From Diadophis punctatus similis (Eukaryota; Chordata; Lepidosauria; Squamata; Dipsadidae): DNA of 64,000 nucleotides. This document shows positions 35,206 to 44,840 of this stretch, one piece after another. The stretch spans positions 30,532,480 through 30,596,479 of the forward strand of contig JALIGW010000005.1 in NCBI GenBank assembly GCA_023053685.1, given 5' to 3'. The first letter of the stretch is position 1; every line of letters begins with the position of its first letter. The notes beneath the pieces are model-generated. The model was not told the origin of the DNA, searched no databases, and saw nothing but the letters and a program-made list of their open reading frames with translations. The position numbers and the translations under genes are program-made.

Positions 35206-35409
35206 AGTATAAACATGAGCAATAAATCAGTTTCATTGAAATATCATGTGTAATTCTGGTCTTTTGTGTCTGACCAATATCTCTTTATGTACAATAGTAA
35301 GATAATTTCAATATAATTGAAATCGTCACCTTCTTTCAGGCTTATGCACTCAGATCTTCTCCTCTGGCATAGCTATTCCATTTAAATGTTTGGTTACTAT
35401 TTCCAAACA

Positions 35410-35515
35410 TTTATTTGGTATCTTAGCCGCCCAGAGTCCCCTGTGAGTTGGGCGGTATACAAATCTATTTAAATAAATAAATTTAAATAAATCTATTTAA
35501 ATAAAATCTTGTATA
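35410..35515 (+). mobile_element. L2-type LINE 3' UTR fragment
   Basis: AGCCGCCCAGAGTCCCCTGT and GTTGGGCGGTATACAAATCT followed by (ATTTAAATA)n match the 3' end of the L2 copies at 15.1 and 33.8 kb in plus orientation. Confidence 0.85.
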
Positions 35516-35552
35516 AAGTCACACATAATGCTAACACATCGCATTTAGTGTA

Positions 35553-35690
35553 GGAGAAAAACAAGCAGACCTGGAGGGGGCAAAGTTAAGTGAGTCATCA
35601 GCCTAGAGTCATTATGTTCCCACAAATGGTCTAACTCCAACCCCTCTTCTGTTGACCCTTATTTGTCTCCAAGTTAGCAATTTGCACCTG
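35553..35690 (+). repeat. Diverged copy of the LTR-like repeat
   Basis: AGGAGAAAAACAAGCAGACC, then GTCATCAGCCTAGAGTCATT, resembles the left part of the repeats at 33636 and 58565. Partial copy, low certainty. Confidence 0.5.
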
Positions 35691-35699
35691 ACATTTGGA

Positions 35700-37419
35700 T
35701 GCTTGTTTCTATTTTGGTCCGCTATATGAATCCATCTTTTTGTCTTGGAGTTATGAGCTAGAAAACTATTGTGGCTTGTTCAGTATACCATAATTCAAAG
35801 CATTGAAATTTAACATTTGTTTTTAATCAGGTTTAGGAAACAAAGCAGGATCAGAAACCATTGTTTGTATTTGATGTATTACAAACAATACTTCTTGATC
35901 CTGTATTGTTTCCTCAAACGATAGTTTAAACTAATCATGATGATGCAGTGTTGTGTTGGAAAATTACTGTGGGTAATTTCTACTTAAGTTTTCACCCAGC
36001 ACACTCCCACAGCCCGTATATCTGGACCAAAGCAAGCCCACACAGCACTCAGTACAGGTAGCAAAAGTATAGCTTGATGCTTATTGATTAAACATCAGAA
36101 AATAACAAAACAGTTACCTGGGAAAAATAGGATAAATAGCAGTAAAAAGCAGGGAGAAAAAAAAGAAACAGACAAGAAATTACATTATATTTCTATATCT
36201 ATTAAAAGACTTAAACATTTTAGACTCACTGGAAATGTAATTGTGGTTAATTAGTGTGGACAACCCAAAGGGAGTTGCCTTAGTTGTTCCAGGCATAATC
36301 ATTTTAGGTAAAATAAGAGCAGCAGAATACAGATGGAAAGTAAAACACTTCTTCTATTCTGTATCATGAAAGAAACTATTTGACTGTGGTGATGAACTGT
36401 CCAACATTTTGCACATTTCAAGGTTTCTTTGTACCTATGCCAGAGTGGAGAGAAACCCATGAACTTAAATGTTCTATATGTAATGCTAGACTATTACTTT
36501 AAAATTCAGCTATTAATTCCAGGATGGGGAGGGGGAATGTTACCCAGGAGCCATGGCCTTGAGTTGTACATTTGAGATCTTCATCAAATGTAAAAAGCTA
36601 ATTGAGTGCTAGAAACATGGTTTAAGAATTTTCCATCTAAATTTGGTTAAATATCTATTTCTCTAATGAAAAAAGTCTGTAGATTTTGAGAAGCTTCAGT
36701 TCCCATTGAACATTCTTAATTACTTTAATATCTTGAAACTCAATTGCCATTGCATAATTTTAAAAAGACATACTCCTTTTCTATTGTTCTTTTGCTTTTA
36801 GAATAAAAATGTTAATGAAGATAAAGCAAGGACATTAGAGGACAGTGTGAGGAAAAATTATATCTAACCTGGCAAAGACTTTTTCTTAGGAAGAAATTAA
36901 AGGTGTCCCTGCCTTAGTAGCATTTCACTGAAGGGGATTAATGTTCCATTGCCTTTTTTTGTTAATGAAATGACTTTTGTAAACCTTTATTTTAAATAAA
37001 AGATACAATTATCTTTAATATGCATAATGCCTTGTTCACACATAAAGTGGAGCCACAATTTTTTGAAATAATAGTTGAAATATCATATTAGTCTGGTTCA
37101 TGTAACAAAAAACTAACCCAAATGGATTCACTCATAATAGTGCAAAATGTGAGAACCCAAAATATGACTCAGTTAATATGTGAAAAGGAGGTATTGTATT
37201 AAAAAACATGCAGTTGTGTTGGGATATTTGAGGTAGTTTGGGATTTTTAATTGGGAATCAATAACCAAAGACAGGTGTGCATTTTTGATGCATAAATCTT
37301 TGCTCCAAAGGATTTACTCTTCTTTATCAGAAAGGTTCATTGAATTAGGCCAACTGCCACTTTCCTTCTATTGTAAATATGGGCCAAACAACACATTCAG
37401 AATTATCATAAGGATACAG
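35700..37419. other. Intronic sequence, no feature recognised
   Basis: AT-rich sequence. A block at 35960-36130 (ACACTCCCACAGCCCGTATA) looks like an old retroelement end but cannot be assigned. Confidence 0.5.
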
Positions 37420-37652
37420 GAGCCGAGGTGGTGCAGTGGTTAAAAGCAGCACTGCAACCTATTTCAGCTGACTGCTAGTTCAGCAGTTCAAATTTCACCG
37501 GCTCAAGGTTGACTCAGCCTTCCATCCTTCCGAGGTCGGTAAAATGAGGACCCAGATTGTTGGGGGCAATATGCTGAACTCTGTAAACCGCTTAGAGAGG
37601 GCTGTAAAGCACTATGAAGCAGTATATAAGTCTAAGTGCTATTGCTATTGCT
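37420..37652 (+). mobile_element. Sauria-type SINE, nearly complete
   Basis: Head GAGCCGAGGTGGTGCAGTGG (box A-like), box B-like CAGTTCAAATTTCACC at about 37483, body CGAGGTCGGTAAAATGAGGA and TAAACCGCTTAGAGAGGGCT, tail AGTGCTATTGCTATTGCT. It is the most complete copy in the window and the reference for the others. Confidence 0.93.
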
Positions 37653-38426
37653 ACAGGCAACTAGTTCAGAATCTCGATAGAGATATTACATGTATGAGAC
37701 CAAGTGTCTAGGCAGAGATGCTCACCAAAGTGAATCATTCTTTGCATATTGAAACTGAAGACTCAAAATATTAATTCTAACTTAGTGTCCTCACTGACAT
37801 GTTACGGAAGTGGAGGTTTTTTCTTTCCAAATAATTTCATGTGAGTTAGAGGAATATAAGTCATTTTATATTCTGAGAATAGAAGAGACTTTGAAAACAA
37901 ATGAATGGCTGAGGATGCAAATGTTTGCAAATAGCATTGTGAGAATGTACAAAATTTGTGCAAAAAAATAGTGCAAATAGCATGTTGAACTAGCATGTTC
38001 TGAAGATCAGCCTGAAGATCAGCCTTGTTTGAGACGGACTACTTTTTTGGAATCCTTAATTTATTCATTCCATTCCTGCTCAGATACCTTTCCCCCATAT
38101 ATCCGCCTAGTTTTTTTCTTTACCAAAATACTTTTCTCTTGTTTTCACTTCATTCATCCTCTTTCCTGTACCTTTTCTTTGTATGTGAAAGAGAAAAGCA
38201 AACATTGTGAATTTAAATATGAAAGGTTTGTAAGTGAAACAGAATAACATTAGTATGAGCTCATAGAAGATCTATTGATCATAGAAAGAAGCACAATTCT
38301 TAAGTATTGGATATTCAGTCAGTTGATTAAAAAGGAGAGACATATATAGAAACACACAAATACGCATATATTGTATATGTCATTTTTTAATCAACTGAAT
38401 TAAATCCTAGCAGTTCTTCCTTCCAA

Positions 38427-38457
<31 letters not shown>

Positions 38458-39691
38458 TGTATGTATGTATGTATGTATCTAAACACACATACATACAAGT
38501 TTTTCATATCCACACATTTTGGGGGAAGGTGGAACTGCTAGGATTTATTTCAACTGGAGTTAGTAAGGTTCGGTAGCATCTTGTACAGGATTTTTCTTCC
38601 TTGCTTATGTTATTTTTAATCTACTTCTCATTTGGAAAAGACTCTTAAATTCAGAATTTTTCACCCCTTCATATAAATACAATAGTTATCTGTAGTGTTT
38701 TTCCCCTTCCTTTTTTCCCCCTGATTTAAAATCTCTTTCAAATATGCTTTAGTCACCAAAAGAGAACACTTCTCCCCATGCTAAAAATATGTAGTTGTAT
38801 TTTAAATAGAAGGATATTTAAACATGCATAGGATAAAGCCGCTAGAATTTGCTCAATGGTATTTGAGTAATGCCATGCTAGTTTATTTGTTCAGGTTAAC
38901 TATCTGTAAACCCACTGTTATCATCTTTTAATTGTCCCTAAAATGTGCAAGGCATGAAAACTTTTTAATTTTTCCTGGCTTCATTTTCTCATTAACTGTC
39001 TGTATCTGAAGTCTATTTTCTACTTTTATTAGAATTTTTTGAAAAAGTTAAAATGAAGGTAATCTTTTCAAGGTAAGCAAAAGTAAAATGATTTATAATA
39101 AGCATTAGATACTGTGGAAGAAATGTGTAAATAGCTACCATACTCAGGTCTCCAGTGAAATTGTTTTGATCTCTTATACAATGAGTTTCAAATAAGAAAT
39201 CTCCAAATCCATGCTGAGTCCCCAAAGACATGATTAAAATCTGTTTTTTTTATTCATTTGGATTTATTTTTTAAAAGAAACACCAATTTATTCTTGCCAT
39301 AATTGCAGTATTTAATCCCATGAAAAATCACCTTTTAAGTATTACATGTTCAGTATTGTGGGTGAGCAAATATTTCCACCTAATTATGCACATTTTGTTT
39401 GAAGACTTGAAAGGGGGGGAAAGAAAAATAACCAGCCAATTAATTTATTTAATGAATTTCCTATAAATAAATCAGAAAATTTGTCGCTAATATTTTAACT
39501 TATGAACATACAGTACATCATTGAACTGGTGAGTTTGTTTTTTTGTAAAATACCTGGAATATTTTTTATGATACTATTATTCACTATTTATTTGGAGCTT
39601 CCGAAACTTGCATTCGTAATCTGTATTAGTATGAATTTGTTTATATCTTAGAGTTAATAGCATTAGGTACTTTTCCTCTCTTAATTAAGAT
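37653..39691. other. Intronic sequence with a microsatellite hairpin
   Basis: Mostly AT-rich unique-looking DNA. The (TATG)n tract with inverted flanks at 38389-38560 is listed separately. Confidence 0.55.
38389..38560. repeat. (TATG)n microsatellite inside an inverted repeat
   Basis: About 12 TATG units occupy 38428-38478. The left flank CTGAATTAAATCCTAGCAGT and right flank ACTGCTAGGATTTATTTCAA are inverted copies, continuing outwards with mismatches, so the tract sits in the loop side of a possible hairpin. Confidence 0.85.
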
Positions 39692-39857
39692 AGTTGACTC
39701 AGCCTTCCATCCTTTATATTAGTTGTTTCATCCTTCCAGGGTCGGTAAAATGAGGACCCAAATTGTTGGGAGCAATATGCTGACTCTGTAAACTGCTTAG
39801 AGAATGCCGTAAAGCACTGTGAAAAAATATATATGTCTAAATGCTATTGCTATTATA
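39692..39857 (+). mobile_element. Sauria-type SINE, 5'-truncated
   Basis: It starts at GTTGACTCAGCCTTCCATCC and carries GGTCGGTAAAATGAGGACCC, TAAACTGCTTAGAGAATGCC and the ATGCTATTGCTATT tail. A short piece (CCTTTATATTAGTTGTTTCA) is inserted between 'CCATCC' repeats. Confidence 0.88.
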
Positions 39858-40009
39858 TGATATATATTATTTATTTTTAAAATGTGCTGAATCGTTTTTA
39901 GGGTTTTCCTACTTATTTTGCTAAGTGGGATTGTCTATCCCATAGTCTTGTCTTAGCAGTACTGTGGTTATAAATGAACAGTTGAACACAACTATCACTT
40001 ACCACTTGG

Positions 40010-40575
40010 CTAAATGTCTATGGAGATTATCGGTCATTCAGGTCATGGTTGCCCCAAAGGTGGTATTTTCAAGAGACAACTGGACTTTATTGTTTTTCTT
40101 TAAAGACGTTTCACTTCTCTTCCAAGAAGCTTCTTCAGCTCTGACTGGATGGTGGGGAATGGAAGGATTTATACTCCTTGCAGACAGCTGGTCATCTGCA
40201 TTCTTTTAAAGAGTTGTTGAGGCCACTTGGAGGTTTATCTATGTCCTCTGGGTCACCTGAGTAGTGCAAATGCATGTGGAGCCTTCTGCAGGATGTTTTC
40301 TGCCCTGTGTCCCTTCACTGTTTAACACAGGCACAGTGTGTGGGGATGAGTCTGTGTTGTCTGCATCTTAAACCGAAGTGCAAATGGTTCCTGTAATCTG
40401 CAATTTTTTCTGGAAATCCATTCACACTCCTGCACCATGCAGACCATTCCCCACCATCCAGTCAGAGCTGAAGAAGCGTCTTGGATGAGAAGCAAAACAT
40501 CTTCAAAAAAAACAAGAAAGCCCAGTTGCCTTTTGAAAAAGCACCTTTGGGACATTTACCACTTAATTGTAAACA
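40010..40575. mobile_element. Inverted-repeat element next to the last GFRA1 exon
   Basis: The left arm 40045-40163 (TCATGGTTGCCCCAAAGGTG, ACTGGATGGTGGGGAATGG at its end) and right arm 40436-40551 (CCCCACCATCCAGTCAGAGC, GCCCAGTTGCCTTTTGAAAA, TGGGACATTTACC) are imperfect reverse complements separated by about 270 bp. Translating each arm inward gives the same SSALTGWWGM peptide, which confirms the inversion. It ends about 240 bp before the exon at 40816. Family not assigned. Confidence 0.8.
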
Positions 40576-40815
40576 GGTCAGTTTACAAAGAGAAAGACAT
40601 GACAAACAACTGCTTCATAACTTGACTCAGAAACCATGAATTATAGTCCTTTCATTCTTGTTAATCCCAAAGAGTTTTTCTCTTTTATTAGTTTATTAGT
40701 TTGTTTGTTTTATTATTTCTGTTTGTTTTAATACATTAAGGGGTGAGGGGACCTGGAAAAAGGAAAAGTCTTCTATTTGCTTATTTAAGAAATTGCTGTG
40801 AATTTTTTTCCACAG

Positions 40816-40988
40816 AAAGTGCAATTCAGGCTTTTGGCAATGGTACAGATGTGAATGTGTGGCAACCGTTCCTACCTGTCCAAACCACCACAGCTTTAAC
40901 TACAACAGCATACAGATCAAAGACCTATGAGAATGCCAACAATGAAATACCTACTAATAATGATTTGCCAGCCTGTGCCAACATCAAG
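40816..40988 (+). CDS. GFRA1: GFRA1 exon: end of domain 3 and C-terminal linker
   Basis: The exon opens after TTTTTTTCCACAG and closes at AAG|GTAAGA (40989). Its first two bases complete a Lys codon, and it ends in phase 0. The protein starts SAIQAFGNGTDVNVWQP, the most conserved C-terminal GFR-alpha block, including the N-G-T glycosylation sequon. It continues through a Thr-rich linker (VQTTTALTTTAY) to NNEIPTNNDLPACANIK. The linker is the fast-evolving part of the receptor and differs most from the mammalian protein as I remember it; the ends are conserved. In the family the next exon encodes the short tail and the hydrophobic GPI-anchor signal. I did not find it in the following 23 kb, so it probably lies beyond 64000. 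Confidence 0.94.
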
Positions 40989-41370
40989 GTAAGAAATAAT
41001 TGATAATTATTTAAAATTTGGGAGGGGGAGTGGATTGTCAAACAGATGAAGTGCATGCGCTTGCTAAATGTTCATGTATATCAAAAAATCCAAGCTTCCT
41101 TTTCTCTGTCTCAGGCCACCTAACAATATATTGTTGGAATGATGCATCCAAAAGATTATGTTAAGCCATTTGGTTAGTTCTGATTTTATAATACTGGAAT
41201 CAACCCGTTCCATAGAGCAGGATGGGTCGTTAACTGCAAGAAATTTAGAAACGAACTTGACAACCTCAATGGATAAGTTACAATGAGTGGCTGGATCATT
41301 AACTCATGTTACGTCATTGCTTTAGACATGATTCATTTTTTTAAAAAAAGCATAATTGATCCATATATAA

Positions 41371-41506
41371 GAGGGGTGTAAAACTGGCGGCCTGTGGACT
41401 GGATGCGTCACGGGCAGGCTATGTCCACCCCAACTCCGCGAAGGAAAAAAAAACATTGTGATACATCACGTGACAGCAATGTGACACCACAAGTTTGACA
41501 CCCGTG
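41371..41506. mobile_element. Short hAT-type element, CAGGGGTGTCAAAC family
   Basis: Ends GAGGGGTGTAAAAC and AAGTTTGACACCCGTG. Flanks ATATATAA (41363-41370) and TTATATAA (41507-41514) match at 7 of 8. 136 bp, close to the copies at 22500 and 59260. Confidence 0.85.
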
Positions 41507-41659
41507 TTATATAACATTAAACCATAAACAATTCTTAATGATAAGGGTCTACACATTACACTCTGCTAAAAGAACCATAGTGCTTTATTGTTATGTGTGA
41601 ATGATATCAATAATGCACAGCTCATATCAATGTAGGTAGAAATTAAATGGTGAATTGTT

Positions 41660-42620
41660 AACAAAATGGTGCAGAATGTGGCCACGTGAGCAATTTTCGG
41701 CAGCCCTGAGATGGTGCATATAACACTTTGGTGCATGAGGTCTGTTGGATGCCAATTTGCTTCCAGGTCCAATTCAAGGTGTTGGTTACTACCTTTAAAA
41801 CCCTACATGTCTTAGGCCAGATTATCTGAGGAACTGTCTTGCCCACATCACATTGATCTATCCCACCCACCATGTCAGGCAGGCAAAGTATATTATAGAC
41901 CCCATCAGTTAAAGAATTTTGACCGGTGGAGTCCAGGAAGAGACCCTTCTCTGCTGTTGTCCCCCCACCCCGTGAAATATCCTTTCCTTAGAGCAGTGGT
42001 TCCCAACCTTTTTGTGATCGAGTACCACTTGGAGGTCCCGTACAGTCGCCGCGTACCACCTGGTTCCAGAGAAACTAAATTTGATCAGATATCACTTTAT
42101 TTCCATAATTGTACCGTTCCTTTTTTGGCCCCGCGCATCCAGCAACTGGATTCTCGGGCCGCTGGGACCAGGTGGGTGGCGTGTGGCAACAGTTGCAAAT
42201 CGTTGCCAGATTACCTTGTGTTAGGCAGTAAACATTTTTGTGAAGTAAAAAATAACTAACTAAAAATCGTTCATGACCCCGAAAATGTTCGCGTACCACC
42301 TGGAAGGCCCTCGCGTACCACTAGTGGTACACGTACCACAGGTTGGGAACCACTGCCTTAGAGATAGAGTGACTTGGGTCTGCCAATTCCCATGGAAATT
42401 GAAGAAAGGCATGTAATCCTAGGGGCATGCATCCTGAAGGTGTTCCTGCAACCTATTAATTTTCAGCTGTTTTTTTCATTTTACTCTCCTGCCATTTTAC
42501 TGAAATTTATTGTGTTTTTATACGGTTTTGTGCTTTTTATCTGTAAGCCACCCAGAATAACTCTGAAAGTGAGAAGGGTGGTATCTAAATTTGATAATTA
42601 AATAAATATAAATAAATAAA
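41660..42620 (+). mobile_element. Old L2-type LINE 3' end, split by a hAT element
   Basis: Plus-strand remnants of the ORF2 C-terminus (AATTCAAGGTGTTGGTTACT, then TTAAAACCCTACATG) run to 41985. After the hAT insert, the 3' UTR resumes with GTAAGCCACCCAGAATAACT, AGAAGGGTGGTATCTAAATT and (AAATAAAT)n to about 42620. It is much more diverged than the copies at 14.6 and 33.8 kb. Confidence 0.78.
41994..42355. mobile_element. hAT-type element, CAGTGGTTCCCAACC family
   Basis: Ends CAGTGGTTCCCAACCTTTTT and CAGGTTGGGAACCACTG. The flanking CCTTAGAG is identical on both sides (41986-41993 and 42356-42363). Subterminal CGAGTACCAC / GCGTACCACCTGG repeats occur near both ends. 362 bp, non-coding. Confidence 0.93.
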
Positions 42621-44013
42621 ATCCAGGAGGGTAGAGTGCCAAACATATATGTAAGAAACTGTTATGATGCACATTCCCTTTTTCTGTTGATTGTCTTGAT
42701 TCAAAATTTTAGAGTGTAGTTCTTGAAATCTGTTTTATTCTTCTCTGTAAAATATGCTCACAAACTGATTAGAATGAGATGGCTATCTTGTCAGACTGAC
42801 CTTGAAAGCATGTATAATCTAGGCAGACACAAAAATGTTAAAATATGACATATAATTTATTTTTATTACTGTGAGATACTATTTTGAATAGAGAAACATT
42901 TTCTAGGTGAAATTGGCTGCTGTAAAGCCAAGTAGAAAAATCACTGGTATTTTAAGGGCAAAGCAGCGATAAAAATTCTGTAAAACACAAGCTTGCTGAC
43001 TGCATTTTTATCAGCAAAAGCTAGAAACTCAGAAGGATAAGTATAAATCTTTTCTACTAAGAAACCTTTACCCAATTTTCTAAATACTTTGATGTAATTT
43101 ATTCTAAAGAGAGGAATAGTGGTTCTGCATTCTTAATGGGTCTTTTGGGAAGACAAATAACTCTTTCAGATTGGTAATAGTGTCCGGAGTTAGTCATGAA
43201 AGTCTAGGCTTCTGCAGTGATAGTGGGACAAGAGCATGTTACTACTTCATCACGTAAATACTGCAACTTGCATACTTACATCAGTTGTCAGCTACAAGTA
43301 AATTTAAGCTTGGCATCTTGTCCACATATCGTTTTGTCATCATAATCGTTTGTTGTGGATACCTTACATGAAACAAAATATTTTTTCCAAGTAAATTGGA
43401 ATACTTTGGTTCAACTTAAAATGGCAAAAAAAATGGCTACACTGGGTTTCAAAGAGTTTAAATTGCACCTTACTTAGGTTATAGCCCCATTTCTAACAGT
43501 GGCTTGTGTGAGGACAAGCCACTGCTATGGCTCCTTTTCCCCATAGGTTTTTCCCTACTTAATAGTTTAAATGTTTCCCAAGTTAAATCTGAAGGACTTG
43601 GAAAACCAGTTTTCTACAGAGTGTCCATCTATGTTGAAATGTAGGCAGAAGGTTCCTGGATTCACCTCCTTTCACCACTGAGGAGGTGAAAGCTTTATTA
43701 AGCATAGTTTAATAGAATAACTTTAATTGCAAAATATAATGTAGATAGGAAGTATCTACTACAGACAAGGCAATAAAATAAAGCATGGCAACAGAAGAGT
43801 GTAAATATAAGATGAAATTTCATATTCCTTAGGTAGATGGCATCCCTTTTCATCAAAAGCAGTAAAAGATGTTCTCCAGTTTAATCCAGCTGGTTTACAA
43901 GAAGTTTCCTTGATAAACTTACCATGAGGGTCACCTCATGTAAGTTTCTGAAAGCTTATATATCTTCCTGCAATTATTTATTCCTCTAATGATGCATATT
44001 TATTGTTTATGCA
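42621..44013. other. Intronic sequence, no feature recognised
   Basis: AT-rich, no exon or clear repeat seen. Confidence 0.55.
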
Positions 44014-44232
44014 GGGGAAACTATGGTGGCACAGTGGTTAGAATGTAGTATCGTAGTATCTACCCACTGCCAGGTATTCAATCCTGACTATTACAGTTGA
44101 CTTAGTCTTCCATCTTTCTGAGGTCAATAAAATTAGGACCCAGATTGTTTGGGGCAATATGCTGACATTGTAAACTGCTTAGAGAGTGCTGTAAAGCACC
44201 GTGGGGCAGTATATAAGTATATTGCTATTGTT
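44014..44232 (+). mobile_element. Sauria-type SINE, diverged
   Basis: GGTGGCACAGTGGTTAGAAT (box A side), GACCCAGATTGTTTGGGGCA, TAAACTGCTTAGAGAGTGCT and an ATTGCTATTG tail. ATTGTTTATSC occurs just before and just after, a likely target duplication. Confidence 0.88.
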
Positions 44233-44304
44233 TATCCTCCTCCTTTGATAAACGTTTTATAGTTATCAAACGTTTTCATGTGAGATAGTATCAACTCCTA
44301 CATG

Positions 44305-44840
44305 ATAGCAATAGCAATAGCACCTAGACTTACATACCACTTCACAGTGTTTTACAGCTCTCTCTAAGCAGTTTTACAGAGTCAGCATATTGCCCCAACA
44401 ATCTGGGTCCTCGTTTTACCAATCTTGGAAAGATGAAAGGCTGAGTCAACCTTGAGCCGGTGAGAATCGAATTGCCAAACTGCTGGCAATAGGCAGTCAG
44501 CAGAATTACCTGCAATACTGCATTCTAACCATTGAATAGCACCTGAGCCGAGGTGGCGCAGCGGTTAGAGGCAGTACTGCAGGCCACTTTAGCTGACTGT
44601 GATCCGCAGGTCAGCGGTTCAAATCTCACCGGCTCAAGGTTGACTCAGCCTTCCATCCTTCCGAGGTAGGTAAAATGAGGACCCAGATTGTTGGGGGCAA
44701 TATAAATATACATTGCTTACTGGTGTAAACCGCTTAGAGAGTGCTTGCACTGTGAGGTGGTATATAAATCTCACAAATAAATAAAATAAATAAAATAAAT
44801 TGCGCTACCTTGACTGTAACCACTGCGCCACCATGGCATG
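44305..44840 (-). mobile_element. Sauria-type SINE, interrupted by another SINE
   Basis: The minus-strand SINE begins at its tail (AGCAATAGCAATAGCACCTA, 44305), runs through CCCCAACAATCTGGGTCCTC and breaks after TTCTAACCATTG near 44535. Its head continues after the insert as GTAACCACTGCGCCACCATG (44817-44836). The repeated 'TAACCAYTG' at the junctions fits a target duplication. Confidence 0.8.
44546..44800 (+). mobile_element. Sauria-type SINE nested in the opposite-strand SINE
   Basis: GAGCCGAGGTGGCGCAGCGG head, box B-like GCGGTTCAAATCTCACC, CGAGGTAGGTAAAATGAGGA and TAAACCGCTTAGAGAGTGC. The tail is (ATAAA)n, unlike the ATTGCT tail of the other copies. Confidence 0.88.

Larger units (their letters stand above)
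33636..35275 (+). mobile_element. LTR-like repeat split by an L2 insertion
   Basis: The left piece 33636-33768 (AGGAGAAGGAGTGGTAGAAC, ending TAGTGCTAACCATTAG) and right piece 35206-35275 (AAACATGAGCAATAAATCAG, then TCTGGTCTTTTGTGTCTGAC) match, in the same order, the continuous copy at 58565-58790. The AATAAA followed closely by a CTGGTCTTT-like end looks like the R/U5 side of an LTR, but paired LTRs or coding parts are not seen. Confidence 0.6.
33069..40815 (+). other. GFRA1: GFRA1 intron between the 135-bp and 173-bp exons
   Basis: This 7,747-bp phase-1 intron is bounded by GTGAGT and CCACAG. It contains a 1.4-kb L2 insertion in an LTR-like repeat, two SINEs, a microsatellite hairpin and an inverted-repeat element only about 250 bp before the next exon. 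Confidence 0.9.

Noticed and set aside
37420..37652. Box A/box B sequences considered as tRNA genes
   Set aside because: They belong to SINE heads: no full cloverleaf, and a SINE body and tail follow.
24610..40988. GFRA2 or GFRA3 instead of GFRA1
   Set aside because: The exon peptides (FFTNCQPE, VSSCLKENYADCLLAYSG, CLKFLNFF) fit GFRA1; GFRA2 has clearly different residues at these positions.
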